A DNA stretch of 5,625 nt. It comes from Frankiales bacterium (GTDB lineage Bacteria; Actinomycetota; Actinomycetes; Mycobacteriales; SCTD01). Location of the stretch: assembly GCA_025965755.1 (NCBI GenBank), contig JAOPWI010000205.1:1-5625 (forward strand), read 5' to 3'. Below the pieces are notes generated by a model. It had not been told where the DNA came from. It worked only from the letters and a program-made list of their open reading frames with translations, and ran no database searches. Below, one piece after another: positions 4,930 to 5,625 of this stretch. A program made the translations under genes and the position numbers. How positions within the stretch are numbered: the first letter of the stretch is position 1; each line of letters starts with the position of its first letter.

Positions 4930-5625
4930 GGGGACGACGCGACTGGCCTGGCCGCGATCTACCCGTTCACGCTGCGGAACGACCACGTACTTCGGGTCGC
5001 GGGCCGACTCCTGGCCGGCCTCGAAGACGCCGAACCGCAGGCAGGCCGACCCGCCCATCAGGGCCGCGCCGGACAGCGCCGCCCCCAGCCGGCTGCGTGA
5101 CCCGACCGCGAGCGTCCCCACGACGCCGGCCACGGTCAGCACCTTGCTCGCCCGCATCAGCCGCCCGGCCGGGCCCTCGTGCAGGGGCTCGGCGGTCAGC
5201 CCCATCGCCTGCTCCATCCGCCGCTCCACGGCGAGCTCGAGCAGCGCCCCGCCGACCGCCAGCCGCCGCGCCGGACCGGCCTCGGCCACTGGCACGCTGG
5301 CCATGCCCAGCCCGCCGGAGGCCGCCGACGCCGAGCCGACGAACACGAACGGCAGGTGCCGGTGGGCGTCGTGCCAGGTCGGCGTCGCGGTGTTGGTGAG
5401 CAGGACGGCGGTGTAGGAGGCCACGGCTGGCGCCACGGTGGCCGCGACCAGCCCGGCCGGCCGGGCGGAGAGCCCGAGCAGCGAGCCGACCCACCGCAGC
5501 CGCCGCGGCAGCAGCCCGCGCAGCTCCGCGGCCGCGGCCAGCCCGGCGAACGGGCCGTAGGCGGTGAGGATCCAGGTGCCGATCGACATCGGCGAGGTCG
5601 GCTTGGCCACCCGGAGCATGTGGTG
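4927..5625 (-). CDS. nrfD: NrfD-family membrane subunit, probably of formate dehydrogenase, 5' end cut by window
   Basis: The frame is open to the right window edge and ends with TAG at 4929-4927, giving 232 residues. The ATG at 5619 is internal: the sequence reads ...HHMLRVAKPTSPMSIGTW, a pattern from the middle of NrfD proteins, so the first membrane segments lie outside. Visible segments are SIGTWILTAYGPFAGLAAAA, then ARPAGLVAATVAPAVASYTA running into VLLTNTATPTWHDAHRHLPF and FVGSASAASGGLG, then a helix ending AVERRMEQA, and RASKVLTVAGVVGTLAV followed by a last segment to GSACLRFGVFEAG. The TNTA.P.WH......LPF pattern is diagnostic of NrfD/PsrC. The tail ESARDPKYVVVPQRERV resembles NrfD proteins in actinobacterial formate dehydrogenase operons. 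NrfD anchors a molybdenum/FeS enzyme to the membrane and passes electrons to quinone. The catalytic and FeS subunits are expected just upstream, beyond 5625. Family is firm; partnership with a Sec formate dehydrogenase is inferred from selC/selD and the OFA transporter nearby. Confidence 0.88.
   Translation of the reverse strand, partial: HHMLRVAKPTSPMSIGTWILTAYGPFAGLAAAAELRGLLPRRLRWVGSLLGLSARPAGLVAATVAPAVASYTAVLLTNTATPTWHDAHRHLPFVFVGSASAASGGLGMASVPVAEAGPARRLAVGGALLELAVERRMEQAMGLTAEPLHEGPAGRLMRASKVLTVAGVVGTLAVGSRSRLGAALSGAALMGGSACLRFGVFEAGQESARDPKYVVVPQRERVDRGQASRVVP

Noticed and set aside
3452..4930. 492-codon + strand open frame opposite the transporter
   Set aside because: It is the antisense of the transporter gene, with composition typical of shadow frames (Arg, Asp, His, Gln repeats) and no start signal.

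Overview
The window is very GC-rich, with G/C in almost every third codon position and small, ordered gene clusters. This points to an actinobacterium (Actinomycetota). Gene content resembles soil actinomycetes of the Geodermatophilaceae/Frankia type, but that placement is an impression from protein style, not a demonstrated assignment.

Left part (1-1036): the 3' portion of a zinc-binding-dehydrogenase-type NAD(P)H:quinone reductase gene (+) runs convergently towards a small gene (-) for an HNH-like treble-clef protein that appears to lack the usual HNH histidine. Middle (1037-1816): there is no intact protein gene here. Instead there is an internally deleted tyrosine integrase (+), with recognisable N-terminal and C-terminal ends but no catalytic core. 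It points at the 3' end of a complete selenocysteine tRNA gene (selC, -). This is the usual arrangement of an element integrated at a tRNA gene, here reduced to a scar. A perfect 18-bp palindrome lies in the 100-bp gap between selC and the next, divergent gene.

Right part (1817-5625): a hemerythrin HHE-domain gene and selD (selenophosphate synthetase) lie on the + strand. selD has no good ribosome-binding site but has a TANNNT box exactly 7 nt before its ATG, as in leaderless actinobacterial mRNAs. Facing selD on the - strand is the 3' end of an operon. It holds an NrfD-type membrane subunit (cut by the window edge, probably of a formate dehydrogenase), an OFA-family (oxalate/formate type) MFS transporter, and a newly noticed 47-residue basic protein whose stop codon is 2 bp from that of selD.

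The likely logic is a selenium/formate locus. selC and selD supply the Sec tRNA and the activated selenium needed for a selenocysteine formate dehydrogenase, whose membrane anchor is NrfD, and the transporter would move formate or a related carboxylate. The Sec-containing catalytic subunit and selA/selB are not in the window, so the formate dehydrogenase link is inferred. The least described elements are the 47-aa protein, the hemerythrin placed between selC and selD, and the integrase scar at selC.
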